Assembly: GCA_029264635.1 (NCBI GenBank)
Contig: JARIAA010000119.1
Location: 1-23,763 of the forward strand
Origin: Psychrobacter sp.
GTDB taxonomy: Bacteria; Pseudomonadota; Gammaproteobacteria; Pseudomonadales; Moraxellaceae
Length of the DNA: 23,763 nt
Direction of reading: 5' to 3'
Shown here: one piece after another, positions 1 through 8,286 of the stretch
Layout: each line of letters opens with the position of its first letter
Numbering within the stretch: the stretch's first letter is position 1
Translations under genes and position numbers: made by a program
The notes under the pieces: generated by a model
The model's database searches: none
What the model was told of the DNA's origin: nothing
Seen by the model: only the letters and a program-made list of their open reading frames with translations

Positions 1-1101
1 CATAGCCGAGTCAATCACTTGCCTGATTTTAATGGTGATTATCCCGTCGTTGCAATGGCAGATGAGATGTTGGTAGAAGGCGCAGGGCAATTAAAAGGAT
101 TTATGAGCGTCGCTGGCAATCCCGTACTTAGCACGCCCAATGGTGAAAAGTTAGATAAAGCATTTGCCAGCTTGGACTTTATGGTCGCAATTGACTATTT
201 TGTGACAGAAACCAGTCGCCATGCCCATATTATATTGCCACCCGTATCGCCACTAGAGCGCGATCATTACGACCTTACTTTTAATAATTTTGCCGTGCAT
301 AACGTCGCGAAGTATTCAAAGGCATTGTTTCGTAAAAAAAGACATGAAAAACATGACTGGCAAATATATCTTGAGTTGGCAAAACGCTTAGATAAAAAAG
401 CACCGCTCGCAACCAAAGTTGAGCGTCTGTTAATAAAGGCTTTGGGACCGAAATTTCTACTCGGTCAAGGTTTAAGACGTGGACCTTATAAAGGACTGAC
501 GCTTAAGAAGCTTAAGAAAAACCCGCACGGTATCGATTTAGGGTCTTTAAAGTCCATGCTGCCGCAAGCATTAAAACATAAAGATAAAGAGATTCATCTG
601 AATGTTGATTTTTATCAAGCTGATTTAGAGCGTGTACAACAGATGATGCAAGACTATGATGACAAACAAATTTTATTGATCGGTCGTCGCCACGTACGTA
701 GCAATAATTCGTGGCTGCATAACAGCTATCGCTTGGTAAAAGGCAAGCCGCGCTGCACGCTTATGCTGCATCCTGAGACGGCAAAAGAGTATGGTATTAA
801 AGATGGACAAGATGTCAAAGTCACCTCGCGCGTTGGCAGTGTGACGATTGTCGCTGAAGTCACGGACGAGCTAATGCCAAGAGTAGTCAGTATCCCGCAT
901 GGTTGGGGTCATGGCCGTAAAGGCGTGAAACAAAGGATTGCGCGGGCGCACGCTGGCGTGAGTGTGAATGATTTGACGGACGATACGTTGATCGATAAAC
1001 TAAGTGGTAATGCCGCAGTCAATGGCGTACCTGTGCAATTAGAAGCGCTTGAGCCAGAAGTGTTTGACTTGAGCGACGCTAATGCAAGCAGTGCGGCATA
1101 G
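1..1101 (+). CDS. Molybdopterin-dependent oxidoreductase, C-terminal part (5' end outside window)
   Basis: The frame is open from the first base, so this is the 3' part of a longer gene; the first internal start codon (TTG at 19) is not a credible start. About 366 residues are visible. The early stretch AGNPVLSTPN and the following residues resemble the active-site domain of the formate dehydrogenase/BisC-type molybdenum enzymes. The last 120 residues, from RRHVRSNNSW onward, have the pattern of the molydopterin dinucleotide-binding beta-barrel domain (residues such as HPETAKEYGI, DGQDVKV, PHGWGHG near the end). Such enzymes use a bis-MGD molybdenum cofactor for two-electron redox reactions. 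The substrate cannot be told from this end, and the N-terminal iron-sulfur motif, if any, lies outside. A hairpin terminator follows the stop codon. Confidence 0.88.
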   Translation, partial: HSRVNHLPDFNGDYPVVAMADEMLVEGAGQLKGFMSVAGNPVLSTPNGEKLDKAFASLDFMVAIDYFVTETSRHAHIILPPVSPLERDHYDLTFNNFAVHNVAKYSKALFRKKRHEKHDWQIYLELAKRLDKKAPLATKVERLLIKALGPKFLLGQGLRRGPYKGLTLKKLKKNPHGIDLGSLKSMLPQALKHKDKEIHLNVDFYQADLERVQQMMQDYDDKQILLIGRRHVRSNNSWLHNSYRLVKGKPRCTLMLHPETAKEYGIKDGQDVKVTSRVGSVTIVAEVTDELMPRVVSIPHGWGHGRKGVKQRIARAHAGVSVNDLTDDTLIDKLSGNAAVNGVPVQLEALEPEVFDLSDANASSAA

Positions 1102-1136
1102 AAACACTCTACACCCAAAATGGTATATGTAACCTT

Positions 1137-1164
1137 AAAAGGCGCTTATAATAGTGCCTTTTTT
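1137..1164. terminator. Rho-independent terminator, probably bidirectional
   Basis: The arms AAAAGGCGC and GTGCCTTTT pair (one G-T wobble) around an 8-base loop and are followed by T6 on the plus strand. On the minus strand the same hairpin is followed by T4. It lies between the convergent oxidoreductase gene and dadA and can serve both. Confidence 0.75.
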
Positions 1165-1225
1165 ATGTCTATCATTTGCTTAAGATTAATATAAAGTAAA
1201 TACATATCGGCTTCAAAGAGGATAT

Positions 1226-2554
1226 TTACCGAGCCTCCATACCAACGAAATCAAAATCGACTTGTGGCCTCTCACCTTGTATCAACAGGCTAATGGCTTT
1301 TGCAGAACCACATGCATGGGTCCAGCCAAGCGTACCATGACCCGTATTGAGCCATAAATTGTCAAAGGTGGCGTCTGTATGTTGACTACCATGGCGCACA
1401 TGACCCCTATGGGCGCGTCCAATTAATGGTACATTTGATGGCGTCATAGGACGCAGCCCTGTCCAGTACTGTACAGAATTGGCAATAATCCCTTTGGGAA
1501 ATATTTGCTGCACACGCGCCGTAATCGCCTCACAGCGGCTCATGTTTAAATCCAGATTATAACCATTGAATTCAGCCGTGCCCGCTACCCGTAACTTATC
1601 GCCAAGGCGTGACATCACAAGCTTATATTCGTCATCAATCAGACTGATAAAGGGAGCCAGATGTGGCGCGCGCGGATTAACTTTATAGGTTGCCGAGTAA
1701 CCTTTAGCAGGAAAAATAGGGAGATGAATATTTAAAGGTTTAACCAAAGGTACACTATGACAACCGAGGGCGATAACACAGTGGTCTGCGCTAAAGGTTT
1801 GCGCGTTTTCGCCAGCGGGGCGCAGGGTCACACTATGAATATGAGGCTGAGTAGAATGGACATCAGTGTTTAACGCCAAAACTTCTGTGTTGTACAAAAA
1901 TTTTACACCCTCCTCAATACAGCGCTCCGCTAAACGTTGGGTAAATAAATGGGCGTTGCCTGATTCATCGCGGCTGGTGTAAGTTGCGCCTTTGAGCTTA
2001 TGTGCAATAGGGTAGAGCGCTGGCTCTAAACTGGCCGCGTTATTAATATCGATGAAATAACGCTCACAGCCGAGCGCTTGCATACGTTTGGTGGGAGCAA
2101 TAGCGGCATCGAACTCAGCTTGGCTGGTATAAAAATGCATAATACCGCGCGTTTGCTGTTCATAATTGATACCGATATCTGCACGCAGTTTCTGTAATGT
2201 TTTTCGTGAATACAGCCCTAGATGCACCATTTGTACCAGATTAGCATCGGCGCGATCGGCGCGGCACTCTTTTAAAAACTGCATCGCCCACTTGAGCTGC
2301 GCCTTGTCAGCACGTAAGCGATAAAGCAGCGGTGCATCCTCTTTAAACAACCATTTGAGCGCTTTTATGGGCGTAGCTGGATTCGCCCAAGGGGCCGCAT
2401 GTGAGACCGATATCTGTCCACCATTTGCAAATGAAGTTTGCATGCCCGCGGCAGATTCGCGCTCAATCACGGTCACCTCATAGCCTACTTGGCGAAGATA
2501 CCATGCAGTGGTCACGCCCACCACCCCTGCTCCGAGTACCGCAATATGTGTCAT
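1226..2554 (-). CDS. dadA: D-amino acid dehydrogenase, FAD-dependent
   Basis: This 442-residue protein belongs to the DadA/DAO family of FAD flavoproteins. These oxidatively deaminate D-amino acids (classically D-alanine) to 2-oxo acids and pass electrons to the respiratory chain at the inner membrane. Visible signs are the N-terminal Rossmann motif VLGAGVVG (residues 6-13) with Glu31 at the end of strand two, the DadA-type segment SFANGGQIS (41-49) followed by HAAPWANP, and a C-terminal FAD-contact region with GLRPMTPSNVPLIG and NTGHGTLGW. The length is close to the E. coli enzyme (432). An AAGAGA ribosome-binding site precedes the ATG. It lies 65 bases downstream of ygfZ on the same strand, so co-transcription is possible. 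There is no alanine racemase gene next to it, unlike the classical dadAX operon, so exact substrate preference is uncertain. Confidence 0.88.
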   Translation of the reverse strand: MTHIAVLGAGVVGVTTAWYLRQVGYEVTVIERESAAGMQTSFANGGQISVSHAAPWANPATPIKALKWLFKEDAPLLYRLRADKAQLKWAMQFLKECRADRADANLVQMVHLGLYSRKTLQKLRADIGINYEQQTRGIMHFYTSQAEFDAAIAPTKRMQALGCERYFIDINNAASLEPALYPIAHKLKGATYTSRDESGNAHLFTQRLAERCIEEGVKFLYNTEVLALNTDVHSTQPHIHSVTLRPAGENAQTFSADHCVIALGCHSVPLVKPLNIHLPIFPAKGYSATYKVNPRAPHLAPFISLIDDEYKLVMSRLGDKLRVAGTAEFNGYNLDLNMSRCEAITARVQQIFPKGIIANSVQYWTGLRPMTPSNVPLIGRAHRGHVRHGSQHTDATFDNLWLNTGHGTLGWTHACGSAKAISLLIQGERPQVDFDFVGMEAR

Positions 2555-2619
2555 GAGTAAAATCTCTTAGTGGCTGTTTCAGCGGTTTATTCGACGATTT
2601 ATGGTGGTTTAAATAAAAA

Positions 2620-3360
2620 TTATTGCGGGCGTGCAACATCCCCTTGTAAGGCTGGCGGTAACTCTAATAAGGTCAGCTCACTGTCAGCCAAATGCTCTGG
2701 GCGGGCCACAACCAATGCTTCAAAGCCTTCGGCCGTCGCAATGGCATTGACCACTTGGATTTTATCCAGTTTGTCGCCTGCTGCTGGGACAATGCCTGTC
2801 CCTTTGACATAATGTAAAAACGCTTTGGGTGCTGCTTTAAAGTAAATACGAGCGATGACTTCTTGACCGAGATAGCAGCCTTTATCGTAGTCCATACCGC
2901 CGCGTTGATGCAGACGCAGCTCTTGCGGCTGAAATAGGCCTTGGGTGGCAGCTACGATCCAATAATTACCGTTTTCGATACTGCGCTGCATCCATGCTTG
3001 GGTATCCTTTAGCGTATGATGCTCATCTTCATGACTAAAAGTTGGCTTGTCAGCAATCAAGCAAGGATAGATCGGTATCGGCGCGCTGGTCTCAAACTTA
3101 AAAAAAGCGCCATATTTTTTTAAATGTGCTTGGAAAGATTCAACACAATCAGCGCTTAAAACCACATCGAACTGCTTCTCATCTTGCTTTTTTATCCAAA
3201 GACCAAAATCAATTCGCCCTTTTATATTACTAAGCGCCGTGGGCTGATAGCTAAGCCCAAGTTTGGTAACATTGGTAGTAATTTGGCCTTGTAAGAATTT
3301 TTCGGCATCTTCGCCTTGTAGGGTGACTTGTGCAAACTGCGGCATGGTTGCTTGGTCCAT
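2620..3360 (-). CDS. ygfZ: Folate-binding protein YgfZ (iron-sulfur protein repair/assembly)
   Basis: This 246-residue protein is of the YgfZ/GcvT-like family. It binds tetrahydrofolate and supports synthesis or repair of certain iron-sulfur enzymes in the cytoplasm. The family signature KGCYLGQE is present at residues 160-167, with the conserved cysteine at 162. The N-terminal region has the expected GcvT-like opening (LQGEDAEKFLQGQITTNV, about 14-31). It is shorter than E. coli YgfZ (326 residues), mainly through compact middle and C-terminal parts; no frameshift is visible. The start is supported by AAGGAT upstream of the ATG. It is the first gene of a likely ygfZ-dadA unit, divergent from the zinc-ribbon gene. 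Confidence 0.88.
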   Translation of the reverse strand: MDQATMPQFAQVTLQGEDAEKFLQGQITTNVTKLGLSYQPTALSNIKGRIDFGLWIKKQDEKQFDVVLSADCVESFQAHLKKYGAFFKFETSAPIPIYPCLIADKPTFSHEDEHHTLKDTQAWMQRSIENGNYWIVAATQGLFQPQELRLHQRGGMDYDKGCYLGQEVIARIYFKAAPKAFLHYVKGTGIVPAAGDKLDKIQVVNAIATAEGFEALVVARPEHLADSELTLLELPPALQGDVARPQ

Positions 3361-3673
3361 GATAATTATCCTTATGATGAGTGGTAAGCCGTCAAAGCTG
3401 ATTGGTGACAGCCATTAAGGTTTACGCTCGTCGTGACATACATCACGTAAACATTCAAAAATTAAAATAGTAGTAAGCAGAGTATCACAAAAAACAGTGC
3501 GATAAAAAACGTCTGCTTTAAGACATGAGCTAAGGTTTAAATTGAGCACGGCGTCCAGTTTTCAAGCATACCAATTGGTTAAAGGGCGCAAGTTACGATA
3601 CAATACTATATCTAGCCTAGGGTCTGGATTGAGTCTAGAATAAACCTAAATGATAATGACTGCCGAGGAAACG
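3361..3673. other. Divergent intergenic region between ygfZ and yjdM
   Basis: There is no coding sequence here. The right end carries a sigma70-like promoter for yjdM (listed separately). A perfect 7-bp inverted repeat, GTTTACG (3420-3426) and CGTAAAC (3446-3452), has the nested pair CGTGA/TCACG inside. It lies 60-90 bases upstream of ygfZ and could be an operator or part of a leader RNA. I found no RNA gene. Confidence 0.5.
3575..3604 (+). promoter_or_regulatory. Putative sigma70 promoter of yjdM
   Basis: TTGGTT (3575-3580) and TACAAT (3599-3604) are separated by 18 bases, about 70 bases before the yjdM start. Assigned by eye from consensus similarity. Confidence 0.5.
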
Positions 3674-4027
3674 ATGAGCTTACCCAATTGTCCAAAATGC
3701 GATGCTGACTATACGTACGAAGATGGCGCTTTATTGGTATGCCCCCTGTGTGCTCATGAATGGACGGCGGCTGAAACTGATGCGGCGCAAGTCGAAGACC
3801 AAGATGCCGTTATTCGTGATGCGGTTGGAAATGAGCTACAAGATGGTGATACAGTTACGGTCATTAAAGATTTAAAGGTGAAAGGGTCGTCAACCATCAT
3901 CAAAGTCGGCACTAAGGCAAAAGGTATTCGCTTACTACCTGACGCGTCCGATGGTCACGATATTGACTGTAAACTGGATGGCTATGGGCCCATGAAGCTA
4001 AAATCCTCGGTGGTTAAAAAAGCCTAA
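3674..4027 (+). CDS. yjdM: PhnA/YjdM family zinc-ribbon protein
   Basis: This 117-residue protein matches the PhnA (YjdM) family throughout. The N-terminal zinc ribbon has CPKC at residues 6-9 and CPLC at 23-26. The C-terminal PhnA domain contains RDAVGNELQDGDTVTVIKDL and KVGTKAKGIRL and ends near KLKSSVVKK. Despite the historical name, the family is not phosphonoacetate hydrolase, and its cellular role is unclear. The start was set at ATG 3674 rather than the in-frame ATG at 3650, because GAGGA lies at a proper distance before it (3665-3669) and because family members begin MSLPNCPKC. hemL follows 64 bases downstream on the same strand without an evident terminator. Confidence 0.88.
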   Translation: MSLPNCPKCDADYTYEDGALLVCPLCAHEWTAAETDAAQVEDQDAVIRDAVGNELQDGDTVTVIKDLKVKGSSTIIKVGTKAKGIRLLPDASDGHDIDCKLDGYGPMKLKSSVVKKA

Positions 4028-4091
4028 AACATTTGCTATAAAACACACCTAAAAACTTTATAATAATTTTATAAAATAATAGAGAGTATTT

Positions 4092-5393
4092 ATGAGTACT
4101 AAAAATGAGCAGCTCTTTGCGCAAGCGCGTAAACATATTCCAGGCGGTGTAAACTCGCCCGTCCGTGCCTTTGCTGGTGTTGGTGGTACGCCAGTTTTTA
4201 TGCACCGCGCTAATGGTAGCAAGATCTATGATACTGAAGACAATGCTTATATTGATTATGTTGGCTCTTGGGGTCCCATGATTTTGGGTCACGCCCATCC
4301 AAAAGTCATTGATGCCGTTAAAAAAGCCGCTGATGATGGTTTAAGCTTCGGTACGCCAACGCCGTTTGAAACCACGGTTGCCGACAAGATTTGCGACATC
4401 GTCCCAAGTGTGGAGATGATTCGTATGACCAGCTCAGGTACGGAGGCGACCATGAGCGCCATTCGTTTGGCGCGCGGGTTTACTGAGCGTGATAAAATCG
4501 TGAAATTTGAAGGCTGCTACCATGGGCATTCCGACAGCTTATTGGTCAAGGCAGGCTCAGGCATGCTAGATATTGGTGAACCGACCTCAAAAGGCGTGCC
4601 AGCAGATTTTGCGAAGCACACTATCACCATTCCTTATAATGACCCACAAGCGATAAAAGAGTGTTTTGCAAGATGGGGTAGTGAGATTGCCTGCGTGATC
4701 GTTGAGCCAATCGCCGGCAACATGAATATGGTCATCCCGACTCAAGCATTCCACGATACGTTACGCGAGCAATGTACTGCCAATGGCGCGGTATTGATTT
4801 TTGATGAAGTCATGACGGGCTTTCGCGTTGGACTTGGCGGCGCTCAAGCGCATTTTGATATTGACCCTGACTTGACCTGCTTTGGTAAAATCATCGGTGC
4901 AGGCTTACCCGTTGGGGCGTTTGGTGGCAAAAAAGAGATTATGTCGTGCATTGCGCCACTTGGTGGTGTCTATCAGGCCGGCACAATCTCAGGTAATCCG
5001 CTAGCCATGCGTGCTGGTATTGCCATGTTTGAAGACTTAACAGCAGACGGTTTTTATGATGAACTATCAGCGAAAGTAGATAAGCTGGTTGATGGCTTTC
5101 AAGCTGCAGCTGATAAGCATGGTGTCAAGCTGCGTACCAATAAATTGGGCGGCATGTTTGGTATGTTCTTTGTCAAAGATGATAAGACCGCTGTACCGCA
5201 AAATTTCGATGACGTCACCGAATGCGATATGAATGTGTTTAATACTTTCTTTCATGGCATGCTTGATCGCGGTATCTACCTTGCACCGTCTGCTTATGAG
5301 GCGGGCTTTATGTCTATTAAGCATAGCGATGCAGACATTGAAACTTCGATTGACGCCGCCGAAGAGATCTTTGCAGAGATGGTAAAAGCGTAA
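4092..5393 (+). CDS. hemL: Glutamate-1-semialdehyde 2,1-aminomutase
   Basis: HemL is a PLP-dependent class III aminotransferase-fold enzyme. It converts glutamate-1-semialdehyde to 5-aminolevulinate in the C5 pathway of heme synthesis in the cytoplasm. The 433 residues match the family length (E. coli 426). Features include the opening HIPGGVNSPVRAF (15-27), the phosphate-binding TSSGTEATMSA (113-123), YHGHSD (143-148), the cofactor aspartate in IFDEVMTGFR (236-245, Asp238), and the Schiff-base lysine in CFGKIIGAGLPVGAFGG at Lys266. The start has an AGAGAG ribosome-binding site. It is followed by a strong terminator. Confidence 0.97.
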   Translation: MSTKNEQLFAQARKHIPGGVNSPVRAFAGVGGTPVFMHRANGSKIYDTEDNAYIDYVGSWGPMILGHAHPKVIDAVKKAADDGLSFGTPTPFETTVADKICDIVPSVEMIRMTSSGTEATMSAIRLARGFTERDKIVKFEGCYHGHSDSLLVKAGSGMLDIGEPTSKGVPADFAKHTITIPYNDPQAIKECFARWGSEIACVIVEPIAGNMNMVIPTQAFHDTLREQCTANGAVLIFDEVMTGFRVGLGGAQAHFDIDPDLTCFGKIIGAGLPVGAFGGKKEIMSCIAPLGGVYQAGTISGNPLAMRAGIAMFEDLTADGFYDELSAKVDKLVDGFQAAADKHGVKLRTNKLGGMFGMFFVKDDKTAVPQNFDDVTECDMNVFNTFFHGMLDRGIYLAPSAYEAGFMSIKHSDADIETSIDAAEEIFAEMVKA

Positions 5394-5432
5394 TTTAAAG
5401 GCTTAGCAATTTAAACGTTAAGCGCTCAACAT

Positions 5433-5460
5433 AAAAACCAGCCACCGTGCTGGTTTTTTT
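5433..5460 (+). terminator. Rho-independent terminator after hemL
   Basis: The perfect stem ACCAGC/GCTGGT (extended by A-T pairs) has the 6-base loop CACCGT and a T7 tract, 40 bases after the hemL stop. Confidence 0.9.
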
Positions 5461-5544
5461 ATGCCTAACATTTATGCGTTGCACAGATTTATCTTAACCA
5501 ACGTAAACTCTTTTTCACGATGAGTCTTATGATTAAACAACAGT

Positions 5545-5571
5545 TAATAAAGTAAAAATGCTACTTTATTA
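5545..5571. promoter_or_regulatory. 10-bp perfect palindrome upstream of acyl-CoA ligase, candidate operator
   Basis: TAATAAAGTA and TACTTTATTA are perfect inverted repeats separated by 7 bases, 67 bases before the acyl-CoA ligase start codon. It is not followed by a T tract, so a terminator is unlikely. The position fits an operator for a dimeric repressor. It does not resemble the PsrA or FadR sites I know. Confidence 0.45.
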
Positions 5572-5637
5572 GTCTGCAACATCATAAATTAATTGTGTTA
5601 TTCTGAAATTCATAATGACCAGTAAGGATGCTAACTC

Positions 5638-7371
5638 ATGGATACCAGCTCTGAAAATAATGCGCCTAGCCGTACGATTCCGCCGCTATGGCAAGCCGCT
5701 TACGAGCAATATGGATTGAGGAACAGTTTGGCTGTGTTAGAAGGAAAGTACAATCTTCTAGATTTGTTACAACCAAAAATCGATCAACATCGTATGTCTG
5801 TGGCCTTTAGTATGGGGCCTGCCACGCTCACCTTTGGCCAATTAGATATCGCCAGTCGCCGCTTTGCTGCTTTTTTGCAAGCTCAAGCAATTAATAAGGG
5901 CGATCGCATCGCCGTCCAGCTCCCAAACATTTTGCAGTATGCAGTGGTATTGCTCGGCTGTCTGCGAGCAGGTGCAGTACTCGTTAATATCAATCCGATG
6001 TATACCCATTATGAATTGGCACATCAGCTGACAGATTCTGAGGCCTCTGGTCTTATTATCCTCGATGGTATGACTGCTGCTTATGAGCAGTTAAATGATG
6101 AGGTAAAGGCGCCGCTAAAATGGGTGGTTAGAAGTTCTGTAGATCCTAGCGCGAAACCTTCTGATAATGATATTACGGTATTAGGGCAAATTACGCACTC
6201 GGATGAACACATCGATACCTTACAAGCATTATCCAGTCTTAGTGCCTCCTCGCAAGACAACATAAGGTTTGCGCACATTTTACAGGCGTACCATGCTGAC
6301 GATTTTAAAACAGTGAGCATCGAGCGCGAAGATTTGGCACTATTGCAGTATACAGGCGGCACGACTGGTAAACCTAAAGGCGCGATGCTCACACACTATA
6401 ATGTGATGGCGAACGTCTGTCAGTGTTATGCCATGTTCGGTCACGCTATCGAAGCGAACCGTAGTGAACAGATAAAAATACTGAACCCATTACCGCTCTA
6501 TCATATTTTTTCATTTACCGTTTGTGGTTTGTTAGGTATCTATGGTGGCTGGGAGGATGTGTTGATGACCAACCCACGTGATATCGATGGGCTAATAAAA
6601 GCACTTGAGCAACACCGTCCCCATGTCATTCCTTCAGTGAATACCTTGTTTAACGCCATGCTCAATCACCCAAGCTTTGCCAACCTTGATTTTAGCCGAT
6701 TGGCATTGTCTATCGGTGGCGGTACAGCGATCATAAAAGCCATCTCTGATCAATGGCAGCGCGTTACAGGGATGATCATCAATGAAGGCTATGGTATGTC
6801 TGAGACCGCGCCGGTGATCTCTTTTAATCCACCAGGTATCACGACCTTTAATGGTAGTGTTGGATTGCCACTCGCCTTAATGGATATCAAGATTATTGAC
6901 GAGCAAGGGGTCGTATGTAAAATAGGAGTGCCTGGAGAGGTTTGTATCAAAGGCCCACAAGTTATGCAAGGGTATTGGCAACGTGACAATTCGGACACCT
7001 TTACAGAAGACGGTTACTTTAAATCAGGCGATATTGGCGTCATGGATAGCCATGGTTTTTTGACGTTGGTTGATCGCAAAAAAGATATGATCTTGGTCTC
7101 AGGATTTAACGTCTATCCTAACGAGATAGAAGCGGCGTTGACCGAGCATCCAAAGGTGCTTGAAGTAGCCGTAGTCGGTATTGAAGATAAGCATAGCGGC
7201 GAGGCGCCAAAGGCTTTTGTGGTCAAAAAAGATCCAAGCCTAACCGTAGAGGAATTAAAGGACTTTGCAAGTGAGCGCTTAACCGGTTATAAACGCCCAC
7301 AAACGTATGAATTTATTGATGAGCTGCCTAAGACAGCAGTTGGCAAGATATTACGTAAATCTTTACGCTAA
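5638..7371 (+). CDS. Long-chain fatty acid--CoA ligase (FadD-like AMP-dependent synthetase)
   Basis: This 577-residue adenylate-forming enzyme activates fatty acids to acyl-CoA via an acyl-AMP intermediate. It probably acts at the inner face of the cytoplasmic membrane, feeding beta-oxidation or lipid remodelling. Motifs in order are the P-loop YTGGTTGKPKG (238-248), GYGMSET (384-390), KSGDIG with Asp465, the hinge DRKKDMILVSGFNVYPNEIE (479-498), and the C-terminal catalytic lysine in PKTAVGKILRKSLR (Lys570). The size and the PLPLYHIF and GGGTAI segments fit the FadD subgroup rather than acetyl-CoA synthetase. TAAGGA lies before the ATG. Genomes of this family often carry several FadD paralogues, so I leave the symbol empty. 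A palindrome upstream may be an operator. The stop faces the DUF962 gene with 6 bases between them. Confidence 0.92.
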   Translation: MDTSSENNAPSRTIPPLWQAAYEQYGLRNSLAVLEGKYNLLDLLQPKIDQHRMSVAFSMGPATLTFGQLDIASRRFAAFLQAQAINKGDRIAVQLPNILQYAVVLLGCLRAGAVLVNINPMYTHYELAHQLTDSEASGLIILDGMTAAYEQLNDEVKAPLKWVVRSSVDPSAKPSDNDITVLGQITHSDEHIDTLQALSSLSASSQDNIRFAHILQAYHADDFKTVSIEREDLALLQYTGGTTGKPKGAMLTHYNVMANVCQCYAMFGHAIEANRSEQIKILNPLPLYHIFSFTVCGLLGIYGGWEDVLMTNPRDIDGLIKALEQHRPHVIPSVNTLFNAMLNHPSFANLDFSRLALSIGGGTAIIKAISDQWQRVTGMIINEGYGMSETAPVISFNPPGITTFNGSVGLPLALMDIKIIDEQGVVCKIGVPGEVCIKGPQVMQGYWQRDNSDTFTEDGYFKSGDIGVMDSHGFLTLVDRKKDMILVSGFNVYPNEIEAALTEHPKVLEVAVVGIEDKHSGEAPKAFVVKKDPSLTVEELKDFASERLTGYKRPQTYEFIDELPKTAVGKILRKSLR

Positions 7372-7377
7372 TAGAGC

Positions 7378-7848
7378 TTATTGATGAGTAGAATTACCAA
7401 TCAATTGTTTTTGCTCGATTTTATCAAATTTACGATTCATTAGGCTTACGTTGCCTCGTAAGACATCGCCATACATACGAAAATCACTAGCGAAACTTTG
7501 CATCGGGTACTTAAATGTCGCAGGCTTGTTTTTTTCAAAGAAAAAATGTCCAACCCAAGCACAAGCATAGCCTGCCACAATTCCTTTAAACAAAGGAGCA
7601 GGCTTGCCCGTTTTAATCGCAGTTGCCAAGCCCAATAAGCCAAAACTGCTACCAGCAAAGTGCAGGCGGCGGCAAATCACGTTCTGGTGCTCGTTTAAAT
7701 AAAAGTCGTAAAAATTACTTTTGGTAACGTTGTCTATACTGATAACATCGGTACTTTTTACTGCAATAACCTCATCGCTAACAGTAATCGCTTTTTTGTC
7801 GTTTATATTAGCAGACGTTTGAGTTTCTATCTGGGTGGGCTGATTCAT
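7378..7848 (-). CDS. DUF962 / Mpo1-like membrane protein
   Basis: In this 156-residue protein, residues 46-135 match the DUF962 (YGL010w/Mpo1-like) pattern: FYDFYLNEH (46-54), RRLHFAG (60-66), two hydrophobic segments (about 66-78 and 87-104), and GYACAWVGHFFFEKNKPA with FKYPMQSFASDFRM after it. The conserved histidines His54, His63 and His101 are present. Yeast Mpo1 is an iron-dependent dioxygenase in fatty acid alpha-oxidation; whether bacterial members do the same is inference. The first 45 residues are polar and low in conservation; I keep this start because AGAGGAAG lies 8 bases before the ATG. It is convergent with the acyl-CoA ligase, and no terminator is visible in the 6-base gap. Confidence 0.8.
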   Translation of the reverse strand: MNQPTQIETQTSANINDKKAITVSDEVIAVKSTDVISIDNVTKSNFYDFYLNEHQNVICRRLHFAGSSFGLLGLATAIKTGKPAPLFKGIVAGYACAWVGHFFFEKNKPATFKYPMQSFASDFRMYGDVLRGNVSLMNRKFDKIEQKQLIGNSTHQ

Positions 7849-8286
7849 TGCAATAACTTCCTCTGTTACTCGTTTATGTAGACAAATAGTTGCCCGTTAG
7901 TGCTTAGTTAACGATGAAACGTCTCACTAAGTGAATAACTAAACCATTCTTTTTAAGTTAACTATTAAAGTAAAATTTATAGTTATTGTTAGCAATAGTA
8001 AAGGCTAATTGTTACTGCTTAATCATCTAAGTGCATTATAATGTAGCAGAAGTTTATAATAAATATACTCGACAATATATCGTTTAACATAGATATTTTA
8101 GTAAATAATAGGTGACCGACTAGGTTAACTTGTCAGTGCTTGGCAGAAATGCTTTAATGGCACGTCATTCCTCATTCATCAGACGTAGAGCTTGAGAGTG
8201 GAGATTACTAAGAGCCAGTATTTGTACCAAAAACACGGTTTATTATTTATTCTTACCATCTATCTTATAGGGTAACTATTCTTCTT
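7849..8286. other. AT-rich divergent spacer between DUF962 gene and ppx
   Basis: These 438 bases are very AT-rich and hold no credible gene. A perfect TATAAT occurs at 8037-8042 on the plus strand and, through the local symmetry ATTATAAT, also at 8036-8041 on the minus strand. The plus-strand -35 is poor; the minus-strand copy has TTTATT 17 bases away. A short palindrome, TCACTAAGTGA, lies at 7924-7934. Promoters for both flanking genes must lie here, but I cannot place them with confidence. Confidence 0.45.

Noticed and set aside
909..1118. Minus-strand reading frame across the oxidoreductase 3' end
   Set aside because: It is a shadow of the molybdopterin oxidoreductase coding sequence, with low-complexity composition and no start signal.
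4014..4298. Minus-strand reading frame across the yjdM-hemL junction
   Set aside because: It overlaps the conserved start of hemL, and the product has no recognisable features.
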